Counted from the first letter of the stretch, positions 10,816 through 22,162 are shown. The stretch: 64,000 bases of DNA from Rhizopus sp. PT2906 (GCA_025529335.1 JAMYHX010000007.1:186001-250000); one strand, 5' to 3'. Notes: a model not told the origin generated them from the sequence alone. A program made the numbers and translations.

Positions 10816-12239
10816 GTTTGGTAAAGAAAAAGGAAGAGGTAGAATTCGATCTGATTTTATACTTGCGACTTCAACATAAAGAAAAGTGGGTGATTTTGTG
10901 CAACAGCGGAAGTTTGTCTTGCCGAGCTTGATCTGATTGTCTATTGGACAGAACAAGAGGCAACCCGTCCTATCCGTACTCGGGCATAAGGTTCAGCCAT
11001 AATGAATATCTATATTTAGTAATTAGAATACCTGGAATAATTAACAGTAACAATAATGAATAATCAACTCGTCTGATTTCTTTGTAAACTCTAATTTTAT
11101 ATAAACAGTAGAATCACCACTGAGAAGGAAGAAAGAGAAGTATAGATCAAAGCTTTTATGAAATAGCTTTATTGATACAGCTGTTGTTGTAGTAAATCTA
11201 AGGGTTTGACTCAAAGCATTTGCCTTTTTTTTTTTTTTTCCCTGAGACTTGACTGTACAGTTGCCTATTTAGCGGAGAGATCACCAAACAGGCAGATTAG
11301 CCAGTTGAGTGTTGCTGGAAGACTGGAAAGGCGTTCTAGTCTAAAAAAGCAAAGCACTTTTCAATACCATGGATAAAACCATCAATACATGACTATAACT
11401 CAGCGATATGTCGAGTTAACAGCTGTGATCGCAATATAATTAAAAATAAAATGCTACGTTTCAGTGTAAGTCTCGCTTGCATAGACAATTCATGACTGCT
11501 ATTTACATGCAGATGCTGTCAGCAAGAGTATTCATCGTTGTTATCCGTATTCTTATTCCCTTCTCTTCTGATGCGATAGAGAAACATATGTTTTACTAGT
11601 ATTATAATTGTTATCTCATCAAACCCGTCAAACATACTCCTTTTCGCCCGTAGATGTTTGACGTCGTTTATAGTCTGAGATTAAATACGTAGAGAAATGA
11701 GAAATGCAAGATCTGTGAAAACGCGACAATTGATTGGCGTAATTCGCTTTTGCCTGTTAGTAACTGGCGTTTTTGTCATGATTTACATTAAAAAGGAAGC
11801 AAAGATTAACGCTAAATGTACGATTAGCATCATAATGAGCTTTTATATGACATTTTTGTCCATTGACATGTACTATTTTTTAGTAAAAACTAGGTAATCA
11901 GGAAATAATACATGTTCAATGATAAATATGTTACACCCCCCCCTTCATTTACTAAGTGGAAAATATAATGATTGTTCTAATGCAAAAATCTGTACCTTCC
12001 ACGTGAAGTAGAACATTGGAAATTAGGATCTCTTTGCAAATTAATTACATTTCTTTTTTTATATTCTTTGTCATTAAACATTCTTCCTCCCTTAATTATA
12101 TTATTCTTGGAGTAACTATTTTTAGATTTGCGTCTATTGTGCATAAAATGATCAAGCTAAAAGCGAGTCACAATTTTTTATTTTCTGTATGGTGCATCTG
12201 TGCCTGTGTGTGTGTGTGCCTGGTAATTTTTATTTTTTC
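10816..12239. other. Intergenic region, nothing recognised
   Basis: A 1.4-kb AT-rich gap between the divergent MFS transporter and mitochondrial tyrosyl-tRNA synthetase genes, holding both promoters. It includes a T-run at 11226-11240, a C9-like run near 11934 and a GT tract at 12206-12219. Short open frames (for example 11697-11897) show no protein-like composition. I see no RNA gene. Confidence 0.4.
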
Positions 12240-14067
12240 ATGTTTATGTTAAAACAGACAGGGTCCAAGTGGCGCTTGACGCTAAGTAAGCATGTTTCCT
12301 TTTTCAGCACACAGAGTAATGTCATTACAGACATGACTCAACGTGGACTTTTATTTCAAACAACAAGGTAATCCTTAAAGCAACGAACAACAACAACAAC
12401 AAAAAATGCTAAAAAAGGGAGACTTTTAATATAGCCCAGACATCATCAAAAGAACAGAAGCACCTACTACTATTTATTGTGGAGTCGATCCTACAGCCAA
12501 GAGTCTTCATTTAGGTAATCTTGTCACATTAATGGGCCTACTTCACTTTCACATTCGTGGGCATCAGACAATTGCACTTGTAAGTTGATTCATAATTTGT
12601 GGCTATTGTTTCTTTTATAACAAGAGTAGGTAGGAGGGGCAACTGGAAGCATTGGAGACCCTTCTGGTCGCAAGTCAGAGCGAGTACCACTGACAAAGGA
12701 AGTGCTGGCAACCAATGTGGCGGGTATTGAAAGTCAAATCCATCGTTTCTTCAAGAATGGTGCTACTTATGCTCGTCAAAGAGGATACGATGGAAATGAA
12801 CGCACACCAAAAGTATTGAACAATTATGACTGGTTTAGCTCGATGACAGCTCTTGATTTTTTGAGTGACATTGGTCGATATGCACGAGTGAACACGATGC
12901 TGGCAAAGGAAAGGTAAATGAGAAGGTGATGTATATATGCTTGAAAAAGAGCTAATATAAAATAGTGTCAAGTCACGTATAGAAAGTACTCAGGGTATCA
13001 GTTTCACAGAATTTTCTTATCAGCTATTACAAGCTTATGATTTCTATTATTTATACAAGCATCATGACTGCCGTGTTCAGGTAATTTAATAGAATATCAA
13101 TGTGAGCTATATAATAAACCACTATATTAGTTGGGAGGAAGTGATCAATGGGGTAATATCACAGCAGGTATTGATTTGATATCCAAGAAGAGACAAGATG
13201 AAAAAGAAGACCTTCAATCACGGGCATTTGGTATCACCATTCCACTTTTACTTACATCGACTGGAGAAAAGTTTGGAAAATCAGCAGGTAATGCAGTGTG
13301 GTTAGATGAGACGATGACAAGTGTCTATGACTTTTATCAGGCAAGCTCCCCCCTTGAAATATAAATGTTCCATAGTGTTGATTCTATGTAGTTTTTGATG
13401 AGGTCATCAGATGATGATGTAAGTAAATATCTACGCATGTTTACACTATTATCACCAAATGAGATAAAAGATATAATGAATGAACACCAAGTAATAATAA
13501 GATAGTACAAGAAAAAACATATGAATATGAATATAACCCTTTTTATAGAAATCACCTGAGCTCAGAATAGCACAAACCAAGTTGGCAAATGAGACAACTG
13601 AGTTAGTTCATGGATGTAAGTATATAAAAAAAAGGCATGGCAAGAGTCAATCTAACCTTTTTCAGCCGATGGATTACAAAGAGCACAAACAGCTACACGT
13701 GTCTTGTTTGGACAAACAGACTCACTTTCAGGCGATCAAATTATTCAAGCCTTTAAAGGGGATAAACATCGTTTCACTCAATTAGAGAAATCACGTTTGA
13801 TTGGAGCAGGTTTAGATCAAATCGCTGCCATGACAAATGCAGTAAAATCTAAATGTAAGTTATTGTTGTACTCGAGAAACATGGGGTAATTAATCATACA
13901 AAATAATAGCTGAGGCACAAAAGAAGATGAAAGCAGGCGGATTCTATTTAAATAGTACCAAGATAACACACCATCAGACAACACTGACAGAACAGGACTT
14001 GATTGACGGGAAAGTGGTCATCCTGCGTATAGGCAAGAGTTCGTTTTATTTAATAGAGGCTATTTAA
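12240..14067 (+). CDS. MSY1: Tyrosyl-tRNA synthetase, mitochondrial
   Basis: Eight or nine short exons encode about 480 residues. The N-terminus (MFMLKQTGSKWRLTLSKHV...) is basic and Ser/Thr-rich without acidic residues, as expected for a mitochondrial presequence. A second Met lies two codons later at 12246. Class I catalytic signatures: PTAKSLHLGNL (HIGH-type motif), GGATGSIGDPSGR, the tyrosine-pocket segment SYQLLQAYDFYYL, GGSDQWGNITAG (GSDQ(W)GN), and GEKFGKSAGNAVWLD (KMSKS-type motif). The C-terminal third carries the S4-like domain (QKKMKAGGFYLNSTKI...GKVVILRIGKSSFYLIE). It charges mitochondrial tRNA-Tyr with tyrosine. Exon junctions at 12367, 12581, 12914, 13080, 13340 and later are canonical. 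Confidence 0.92.
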
Positions 14068-14271
14068 AATATAAAGTAAGCTTAATAGAATTAAAGTTTT
14101 GATTGGTTATTTTATTGTATCACATCATATGTTTAAACAATGCTGATTACCTTTTTTTATTCAAGTCTTTCATGTGAAACGACAAATGGGAAACGCGACC
14201 TTATAAAGAGCCTCTCTCCTTTTTTTATGAATTTCTCTCTCTTTTCTTTTTCTTTTTCTTTTTACATCGTT
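14068..14271. other. Intergenic, promoter and leader of the PAS gene
   Basis: About 200 bases. The final 60 bases before the ATG at 14272 are a strong pyrimidine tract (repeated CTTTTT units), typical of leaders in this genome. An in-frame Met at 14140 exists, but the intervening residues are Phe/Ser from that tract, so I treat it as untranslated. Confidence 0.45.
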
Positions 14272-15351
14272 ATGTCATCTTGTCACTCATTCCATGAATG
14301 TCCGCTTCGTTCCTATTCTTTATTGATTATCAACAAGGAAAAGCAAACCATTGTGACAGGGACCGATGAACTATTTGACATCTTGGGATATAAAGAACCA
14401 CATCAACTCATAGGGAAATCCATTCACTTACTCAACCCACAAAAGAAAAAGGACCACTATGTACTACATCATACATCCTCTCGTCATATACCCTTTGAGA
14501 TTTGCATTCATCATGATCCACTCACAAACGCAAAGGATTTGGACTATTGGCTCATACGTCCACTCGACAACCGTCATTCGAATACACTCGGTCCAGTCAC
14601 CATTCTGAGATTGAGCCCCTTTGGCACAATCGAGAACGCATATCCTTCCGTTGACTTTCCTCAAAAGCATACTGAACTGCAGCATCAACCGATCATGTCT
14701 TTTATTCATGAATCAGACTTGATCACTGTCTGTCAGAGATTAAGCAAGACAAGATATAGATCACATCATACCTTACGTATACGATGGTTAGACCATCATC
14801 CTCGACAATCAACACATCAAACAGCAGATGCCTTTCGGTGGGTAATGCTCACTGTTATGAATGCACCTCGAAGATTATCATGCAGCTCCTTGGATGATCC
14901 TCAGTCTCGACCTATATGCATCGTTAGAGTTCTCTATGACTCTCCAGAAGAAGCACCTCCTCCCGTCTCGATCAATGACTGTTTACGCCTCGCTTGTTTC
15001 GAAGCCATACACTTACTCACTAGTCAACTCAGTCAGGGCACCCTTCAACTTCATAATTGGATTGACTCCATTCATGCTGCTCTCGATCAGGGCAAGACTT
15101 ATCTTTTAGAATTTATCGCTCATTTACTAAGTTATGCTCTCGACTTCACCAACGAACTCGGTATACTCTATCATCCGCCTATTCAAGAATGCTCGACCAA
15201 AGAGGATGATATGGATATGGAAGATATGATAAACAAAAAGAAATACAAAGTTTATTCAAATACGACTACACCTATGATTAAAGTATATGACAACAATAAG
15301 CAACTATGGTCAATTCCTCTGTTCAGAAAGAACTGCTATCAAAAACTATAA
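14272..15351 (+). CDS. PAS-domain protein
   Basis: A single-exon gene of 359 residues from the Met in MSSCHSFHECPLRSYSLLIIN. An N-terminal PAS domain is visible at about residues 15-110: strand SLLIINKEKQTIVTGT, helix DELFDILGYKEPHQLIGKSI, then LLNP and the FEICIHHD / DYWLIRPL strands. A second PAS-like unit follows (TILRLSPFGTIENAYPSV ... IMSFIHESDLITVCQRL ... LRIRWLDHH). No GATA zinc finger and no NCRFLQ flavin cysteine motif are present, so it is not a White Collar photoreceptor. It could be a signalling adaptor or ligand sensor. The tail contains an acidic DDMDMEDM stretch. Its partners are unknown. Confidence 0.7.
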   Translation: MSSCHSFHECPLRSYSLLIINKEKQTIVTGTDELFDILGYKEPHQLIGKSIHLLNPQKKKDHYVLHHTSSRHIPFEICIHHDPLTNAKDLDYWLIRPLDNRHSNTLGPVTILRLSPFGTIENAYPSVDFPQKHTELQHQPIMSFIHESDLITVCQRLSKTRYRSHHTLRIRWLDHHPRQSTHQTADAFRWVMLTVMNAPRRLSCSSLDDPQSRPICIVRVLYDSPEEAPPPVSINDCLRLACFEAIHLLTSQLSQGTLQLHNWIDSIHAALDQGKTYLLEFIAHLLSYALDFTNELGILYHPPIQECSTKEDDMDMEDMINKKKYKVYSNTTTPMIKVYDNNKQLWSIPLFRKNCYQKL

Positions 15352-15354
15352 GAA

Positions 15355-16240
15355 AAAACAAAAAAACAAAAAAACACACACACTCACTTTCTCTATGATG
15401 CAACGTTCTATATTTATGCTCATCTATAGTCTCCCTTTTATCCCCTTTTTTTTTCACCTCCTTTTTGTCGCTTTGTATATGGTTCTCATTAATTTGTAAA
15501 TTTTTCTTATATATAAACACTTTATTCAGAAATTATTCGCACACATTACAAAATCAATAAAAATTAAACACTTTATGTATTTTTATTATTTAAAAAAAAA
15601 CATGAAATAATATATAAAATTAGCTTGATATTTTCGAGAAAAGATAAATGTGGTCAAGACTTTATACAAAATAAAAAGTTGCTAGAGAGTTTGTTTAAAT
15701 AGTATGATCTTAACTTCTTTATTTCTCTTATAAATCCTCTTCTTATAATGTAAGTATTTAATATCAATGTAAATAACTGATTTACTAATCATTTCTTTAT
15801 TCATCCTCTTGCTTCTGATGGGCTCTCTTTTATTATTATTTGTTGTCGCGTTTGTTGTCTGAAATTACCATTTTTTTATCAGTGTGCAAGTAAAATGCTA
15901 GTCCATTTAATGCCCATTCATCATGAAAGGCATTGGTTATCTGCTTATAAAAGACGCTCAATGATACTTTTACCCTAAAAAGAATAGGAATAACGATAGC
16001 ATTCTATATGTACCTTTTAAAAGAAAAAGGAACATTAGGCGCAAGAATAATACCTCTTTCCATAGTAAGATGCAGAAAACATATTTGCAATAAGCATCAA
16101 TACATCTAATAAAACACATAGCAACACAATTTATGTTTCTTCTTTAACAGATTCATCTTGATGCAAGTCACATTTACGTTTTCTGCACTTGTGTGTCTGC
16201 TTGGGCTCTTTCTTGCTACTTTATTTTTTGGGGACCTGTC
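15355..16240. other. Intergenic region containing a degenerate repeat
   Basis: AT-rich with no gene seen. At 15529-15573 it carries a 45-nt stretch about 80% identical to 59776-59820, beside the Fanzor pseudogene. At 15639-15702 it carries motifs (AAGATAAATGTGGTCA and GAGAGTTTGTT) matching 62930-62980 at the other side of that element. The final 90 bases include a possible 5' leader exon of GET2. Confidence 0.4.
15529..15702. repeat. Degenerate MITE-like copy of transposon ends
   Basis: The left part (15529-15573) aligns with 59776-59820 and the right part (15639-15702) aligns more loosely with 62930-62985. The two halves sit in the same order and orientation as the outer sequences of the decayed Fanzor/recombinase element but only 174 bases apart. 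This suggests an internally deleted derivative. The evidence is visual alignment of short AT-rich segments. Confidence 0.4.
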
Positions 16241-17269
16241 ATGGGTGAACTGTCAGAGCAAGAAAAATTAGAAAAAAGACGTGCTAGACGACAACAAAGA
16301 ATCCTAGCCTCGGCCGAAAGTAGACTGAACAAGATCACAGGCAGTCAATCTGGTAGATAAGGGAAAATAAAGTGTATATAATACATGCTATTAACTCATC
16401 AATCCAGCTTTTCGTTCATCCCCAACTCCTTCTCCTTCCAACTCGTCAAGTTCATTTCAAGAGACAAATGTTAGTTCACTAGCAGAACATTACCCTTCAG
16501 CTCAGGATCCACGTCGTCAGAAATATGAAGAGAGACTGACACCACCACCACCATCACCACAACCCACGACATCTGCTAGTCGGGTTCAGCAACATCGTCC
16601 AGAGGTTCAAAAGAGAATTGAGGAAGAGAAGGCAAGAGAGTTAAACGATCACGGATTCCTCGGCGGACGTGTGCCTCAGATCCTACTCGCGACTATGCTA
16701 CGGCGAACGAACCCACAGGAGCGAATGAATCAGAAATCAGCACGTCTCCCAGCTAATAAATATTGGAATCTGCTACATTTTGTGGCCATGGTCTGGTTAG
16801 GTGTCTGTGCTGTCTGTAGTCAATGGTCGACTTATGGAGCAAGTGGTGTTTGTGACTTGATTCATCAAAATGAGACATATGATCATAACACAGTATATTA
16901 TGTAGGAAGCACTTTTTTTTTTGCTTTCATTAGCGCGCTGACAACTTTTTTTTTTCTTTGGTATAGCCTGTGTTTTGGTATTTTGTCACTATACAATCAT
17001 TATTGCACTTTGCCAGAAAAGTCTATCAGCCTGTAAGTGTTTTTTTTTTGTTAATAGATTATCATTCTAAAATGCGAGTTGTGTAGGAGTATAAAATAAC
17101 AGATGAGCTGACATTTTCGGGCATAGTGTCTCAACTACCAGAGGCATTACAAGATCCCGCTTGCTTTGTACAGAAATACGGTGTGATAATTAACGAGATA
17201 TTTAGGGATTTGTGTATAGTTGTGTTTGTGATAGGATTTATATCTTTAATGACATCCCTTGTTTATTAA
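16241..17269 (+). CDS. GET2: GET2/CAMLG-type receptor subunit for tail-anchored protein insertion
   Basis: The N-terminus MGELSEQEKLEKRRARRQQR followed by LASAESRLNKITG is the Get2 signature: a cytosolic basic RRxRR helix that recruits the Get3 ATPase, followed by the conserved SRLNKI motif. A long Ser/Pro-rich linker follows (proline run near 16545). Then come three hydrophobic segments: one at FVAMVWLGVCAVCS, one at FFFAFISALTTFFFLWYS, and a last one in the final exon (DLCIVVFVIGFISLMTSLVY, ending TAA at 17267-17269). The final-exon block GIVSQLPEALQDP...VIINEIFRDL fits Get2 tails. It acts in the ER membrane with Get1. The first intron is canonical (16355-16409). The last junction (GTAAGT at 17033 to TAG at 17086) is out of phase by my reading, possibly because of miscounted T homopolymers at 16912 and 16946. 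Confidence 0.85.
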
Positions 17270-17333
17270 TATGATTAAAGTTGCATAAATGACTCTTTTA
17301 TCTTTGGTATAAATAAGCAAAAAAAAAAAAATA

Positions 17334-18988
17334 CTAGTTGGAAGTAGACTGGAATCGGTAAATGCCTTTTCTATAAATAGCTGCTGTAATGATAAACAGA
17401 CAAAGACCTGCAGCAATGGCACCTGTAATGAACGTATTCCTAAAGCAGGCCATGCCGTGACACACTTGTCCACCCTGGCGACTTAATTCACGATCGTAGA
17501 CGATACCAAATACAAGATTAAACAATTGGCTGCCAATGGCTGGAGCACACAACATCCATCCCCAATTTCTAGCAAAAGTCTATACCATTCCCTCAAAAAT
17601 TAGTTATATTCCTTCAAAAGAGAAACAAACTTACCTTTATGCCAAATTCACTAATGATAGCTGGTGCAATGGCAAAGACGATACCATAAACAATGGCAAT
17701 GGCAACACTGTATGTCATCAAATCTTTGTCACTTGATACGGATATAGGAAGGCAGACCATACTGATCATAAGGCCAACAGCAGCAAACCAGATGAACCAC
17801 ATCCTGTGGATACCTATCCTTCTTTGGAATATGTCACTGAGTGTGCCGAACACGGCTCTTGAGACACAATTAGATACGCTAAATATGGAAATATGCAAGT
17901 TACGAAGATGTTGTGCTTCATTGGGCGTGAGATGATCTGCCGAGAGTGAGATGAGTAGACCGCCAACGTTTGTCAGATAGACGTAGCCCAGACCCAAGAT
18001 GATCAAAAGAGAAAGACATAATGAGAATCCGACAGGATCTAGAAAGACAGTGAGGCCAGACAGGTTGATCTCTTCATCTTCAATTTGAATATTTTTTGGA
18101 TAATTAATAACATTCTTAGACGGCACACCTTTGACGTCCTGCGCTTCTTCTTCATATTGAGTAGATGACGTGCTAAAACTGTAAACGCTATCTGTTGTTG
18201 ATGCATAGTTGGCTGAATTGGAGGCCACAAGAGGTTGCTGCTCCATCAAGGGCAATTCATGCTCTGTGTGTTCAATGGGGCCCAGGATAAATGACCCTAG
18301 AAAGGCCACGGCAGCCGCTGTGCAGCCAAAAAAGATGAGGAATTCAAAGGTACTGTTGTCATGTCCACCCTGATCTCCTTTGGGTTTAAATAATTTATCG
18401 TTGATTTGTGAGAAAACAAGTCCACTGATGCCCAATGAAGCACTTGTTAGTCCCATGCTCATGCCCCGATACAGTTTAAAATTGTACGCCTGTGTTGTAT
18501 ACGTTAGAATGGGTCTTCTTTTTATATTCTGCACCTTACTTGTGAATCTAAGGTACAGATATAGGCAGCAGCACTAGAAGCGCCCATGCAGACCAAATAA
18601 AACGCACACAGTAAGTAGTTGCTTGGTAGTCGGTCTTGGTAAGTGGCAGACAAAAGAAAAGTGCAAATTGAAGTAATAAGGGCTGAAGTAATCAAAGTTC
18701 TAAGACAAATGTTTAACGTCAATTATTTTTTTCCCTATCTCATTGATTTATCCATTTTTTTTACATTCTGAACCCATAATTCTCCACTAAATAAGCACAT
18801 AATGGTCCTGAGAAAGATACACCAACAAATACAGATGTACCCACGACACTGTTCTCGATCGAGCTCCAGTGAAAACGGTTTGCTAAGGACGGACCAAAGG
18901 TAGGGTAGACATATTGTGGTCCTGATACATTGGCTACAAGAAGCGCTGTTAAAAACGAAGCAGCAAGAATTATATTTCTATTGTTCAT
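17334..18988 (-). CDS. MFS transporter, MCH1/nodulin-like type
   Basis: Four exons on the minus strand encode a protein of about 520 residues with 12 predicted membrane segments. It begins MNNRNIILAASFLTALLVANVSGPQYVYPTFGPSL, a pattern typical of the nodulin-like/MCH1 branch (monocarboxylate transporter homologue 1), in which the YP.FGPSLA segment follows helix 1. A long hydrophilic central loop (GPIEHTEHELPLMEQQ... to ...EDEEINLSGLTVF) separates the two six-helix halves. The second half carries NCVSRAVFGTLSDIFQRR (loop 8-9 motif). The yeast relative does not transport monocarboxylates, and the substrate here is unknown. The start is placed at the Met after the charged RRR, because the upstream in-frame residues are leader-like Phe-rich sequence. 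It ends only 64 bp from GET2 (convergent). Confidence 0.8.
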
Positions 18989-20082
18989 TCGTCTTCTATA
19001 AAAAGAATAAATAAAAAAAGAAAGGACAAAAAAAAAACAGATAAGAAAATTTCGCATAAATAGACACAAATCGGTTCCCCGGCTGCCTTTTTAAGTTCCC
19101 GCCTCTCTTTTATACACTGTGGGGGAGAAAAGATATTTATAAAAGATCAGTTGATTGTTTATGATATATGCATCTTGACCAGATTTCTCTGTGTATATGT
19201 GTGCATGCAGTCTAACAACAGAGGCCAAATAAAATGAAATGTAATAAAGTATAGAGCTTTTATTTGCTCGTACAGTGAAGGTATAAGCAACGTTGATAAC
19301 AAAGAGAGTACTACAATGCTTACTGCAAATGCATGTAGGCATGTAATAACATATATTCACATGGTCACTGTTTCTAGTCTCTAAGGAGACAACACCATCA
19401 TATTTTGAAAGAAAAATATAACAAACAGTCTGTGCGTAAGCATGGTTAACATTTACTAGTTCTAAAGGAACCTTTCCAAATAATAGATATAAATGGCAGA
19501 CTTGATGCTATATTTACTTATCGCCCAAGCAAAACAGGAAGCCTGATATAAATACAACAGTATGCATTCTTTCTTGATATATTGGTGATGCATTAAAGCT
19601 TGAATTTTCTTTGAGAGCCTGGCAACAATATTTTTTATATGTCATTGATTGAGGTCTTTCTCGTTTTTGTATTTACTTTTCGTATAACAAGTCTTAATAT
19701 GTATCAAAGCTATCATTAAGAACAAGATAGAAACAGCAATAGAAAGAAAGAAAAAGAAAGCTGTAGTACAAATAAATGCTTGAATAGCAGACTACGTTAT
19801 ATCACTGTCTTTCTATGCTTAGGGATGTTTCAAGAAGTCTTGACAATCATTTGCATATAAGCAAAGACGCGCTATTGAAACGCATGAGCCAATAGAAAAG
19901 TGCTTTGACTGTTATCGAAACGCACAATCCAATAGAAAATCATTAATTGAATGACCGACTGTCAACGCTTTAGAGTATTTCTGTCCTACCTCTTTTTTTT
20001 CCCCTTTTTTCTTTTTCTTTTTCTTTTCTTTTTCTTTTCTTTACAGATACTCCTCGCTTTTTTTTTTCTCCCTGTGAAGATG

Positions 20083-20592
20083 CTTTGGTATTAGCTCTGT
20101 TCATCCTTTAGAGGACTGAACACGCCCTCTGTTCACGCTGTAACCCTAGTACAGTCATGTTGGTGATTCAAGTGACTTGCAGATTCCTGGGCTGGCTACA
20201 CTTGTGTGACCGACGAACCGCTCGCCCGTTATCTGTGAACAGAGAAATGCTCTCTAAGTGTAACTACTCGAATAAATGCTTATGCTGTTACTAGGCGGTA
20301 TCGAGCCAAAAGCTATTTTGGGTAGTTTGCTGAGTCAAGACTATCATCTGAGCTTGCGAGACGACTGGTAGACGAGGTTGGGGCCTATTGATAGCTACCT
20401 GTTGGCAGTCTGTCAATTCAGACTTGTCTGGAGCTGTTCAGCTTGTACTTTCTAGGTTTTTCAGATGTATAAGTTCAGTCTTGATACATCACCACTTTTA
20501 CAAGGTATATACACCATTGACATTCAGTGTATACCTTCTTTTTTTAGGATCATATGTACCCTTACCTTCCCGTGGTTGATCTTGCTAACCAA
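20083..20592 (+). ncRNA. Candidate structured non-coding RNA locus A
   Basis: No ORF, but many intramolecular pairings: hairpin 20099-20121 (GTTCATCCT/AGGA-C-TGAAC, loop TTAG); a long-range 10-bp perfect helix, 20127-20136 with 20235-20244; hairpin 20138-20154 (CTGTA/TACAG); perfect 6-bp hairpin 20407-20424 (AGTCTG/CAGACT); perfect 7-bp hairpin 20464-20490 (GATGTAT/ATACATC); hairpin 20502-20537 (AAGGTATATACAC/GTGTATACCTT) followed directly by CT7. A bulged helix between 20083-20095 and 20583-20592 could close the whole. It is preceded by a long pyrimidine tract (19989-20080) like those in front of Pol II genes here. I cannot assign it to a known RNA family. The orientation is a guess from the 5' pyrimidine tract. 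Confidence 0.45.
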
Positions 20593-20665
20593 GACTTTAT
20601 TGTCTTGAGAACTGAAAGAAGTACGCTTTTATTATAAATAAATATAAATGAAAAAAGTTGGTTAG

Positions 20666-20693
20666 TAAATGACGCGTTTTTATTATTCATTAC
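20666..20693. repeat. Shared 28-nt module, copy 1
   Basis: The 28 bases here differ from 22226-22253 by a single substitution (GACGCG versus GACGTG), and both copies are followed by a GT microsatellite. Each lies 60-75 bases downstream of a structured non-coding locus, so it may be a common 3'-end or termination element, or a shared transposon end. Confidence 0.6.
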
Positions 20694-21788
20694 GTGTGTG
20701 TGTTTGTATATATGTGTGAGAGAAGTAGCTGGAAAGAAGATTTGACGATAACACCAAGCATGCACATCATTAAGAATATAAAGTAGCCTTGACACTATAT
20801 ACTCATCTCCTGTCGATGGTCCTTCGGAAGTTCTTATCTCTGCCGTTGACTATGTAAGCTAGTCTTGAGCTTTCGACAAACCACCATAAGAGAGGACTTT
20901 GTCCCAGCAATTGTAGAACAGCATCTGCTTACGACAGGCGTTAGAATAAAACCATTGTAATCAGTATGAATAGAATGAATTCATATATTATATGATCGTA
21001 CACACTTTTAATGATAAGTCAAATTAAATAGAATCTCTCCTTTGAATATAAATCACTACTTCTTCCCTTAAAGGATACGCTTCTTAAAAGATAACCCTTC
21101 TTATGGTGAAAGCAGCATCATAACCCAGATCATAAGCTCAGTGTAATTATATATCACTAACACTCCTTTTAATGCCGTGCAAATATTCATATATATTATA
21201 TTTAATCAGCAAAAGTATTATTAATGTCTTTAGATCATCTGTCCAGTTTAATACCACCTCTTTCTTGTGTTTATTGGTTGTATCATTCTCTCCTCTTTCA
21301 AGCTGAGCATGCAATCTTTATACATAAACATTATATATCTGAGGTATTACTTTGTATGCAAGTGATTCTAATACATTCATTCTACGTGACATTACTGCAA
21401 GATTGTATAGTAAACGAATTCCATTTAAAAGAAGAAATGAGGACAATTACACAATTGAGTAAAGAGTTTACATTTAAGGTGCGATACTCATTATTTCAAT
21501 AGTTACTATTCAATATAGGAGCAATATATAGCTTTCAAGATAGTTAGGTGAGATGGTGCTGCATAGTTCAATATCAGCAGGGCAAGGGGGCGTCACAGAT
21601 TGGTTGATTTTAAAATGGAATATAAATATTGTGAAAAAGCACCCAATAACTTCCCTTTACAGAACAAAGGCTATAAAATAGCTTTCCTTGATTTTCCCCT
21701 TTTCTTTCTTTTTTTTTTCCTTATCTTTTTTATTCTTTTATCATTCAAAGCTCACTGATGGAGGCAAGAGGTATATCTATAGGCTCTC

Positions 21789-22162
21789 TGGTAAAGGAAA
21801 TGTGTCCATGATGATTCCCATGTCGTATCCAACATAGTGTCGTGCTTGCGTTGGTGATTTGAACCGCTATAGGCCCCAACTATATCGACTTTACTTCATC
21901 CAAGTGGTGTTGTGAATAGATGTGGTGTACTGGTTCTGGTAGCTCAAATAGAAACCGCTCTGGTACTACTATATCTGTGTCCATTCACGGAATACTCTTA
22001 TACTAGTCTGGCTTGGTGATGGTGTTTGAGCCGCTTTAGCGAGAAAACGACCTGATTCTGGTTAGATCACATACATCACGCAGGAGGACACATATATATC
22101 TCACAAACTGTGGTTATATATAGCATACAAACAAGCAAACTGAAGACACATTTCCTTTATCA
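21789..22162 (+). ncRNA. Candidate structured non-coding RNA (or MITE) locus B
   Basis: The ends are perfectly complementary: 21792-21806 (TAAAGGAAATGTGTC) pairs with 22145-22159, and three further pairs including one G-U extend the helix to 18 bp, enclosing about 340 bases without an ORF. An inner CCAAC/GTTGG hairpin is at about 21839-21865. A TATAAAA-like box (21671) and a pyrimidine tract (21695-21745) precede it, which suits a transcribed RNA gene. Alternatively the complementary arms could be 13-bp terminal inverted repeats with TA target duplications, making this a non-autonomous DNA element. Some internal words (CTTAT..ACTAG, GGT.T.GAGCC) recur in locus A in the same order. Confidence 0.45.

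Noticed and set aside
14140..14271. Upstream in-frame Met for the PAS protein
   Set aside because: The added residues come from a CTTTTT-type pyrimidine leader (Phe/Ser-rich) and do not resemble a signal peptide or a domain.
18989..19069. Upstream in-frame extension of the MCH1-like transporter
   Set aside because: It adds a Phe-rich hydrophobic stretch encoded by A/T homopolymers before the conserved first helix. More likely leader sequence.
21852..21870. GATTTGAACC resembling a tRNA T-loop on the minus strand
   Set aside because: The flanking bases do not form a T-stem and no cloverleaf can be drawn. It lies within structured locus B.
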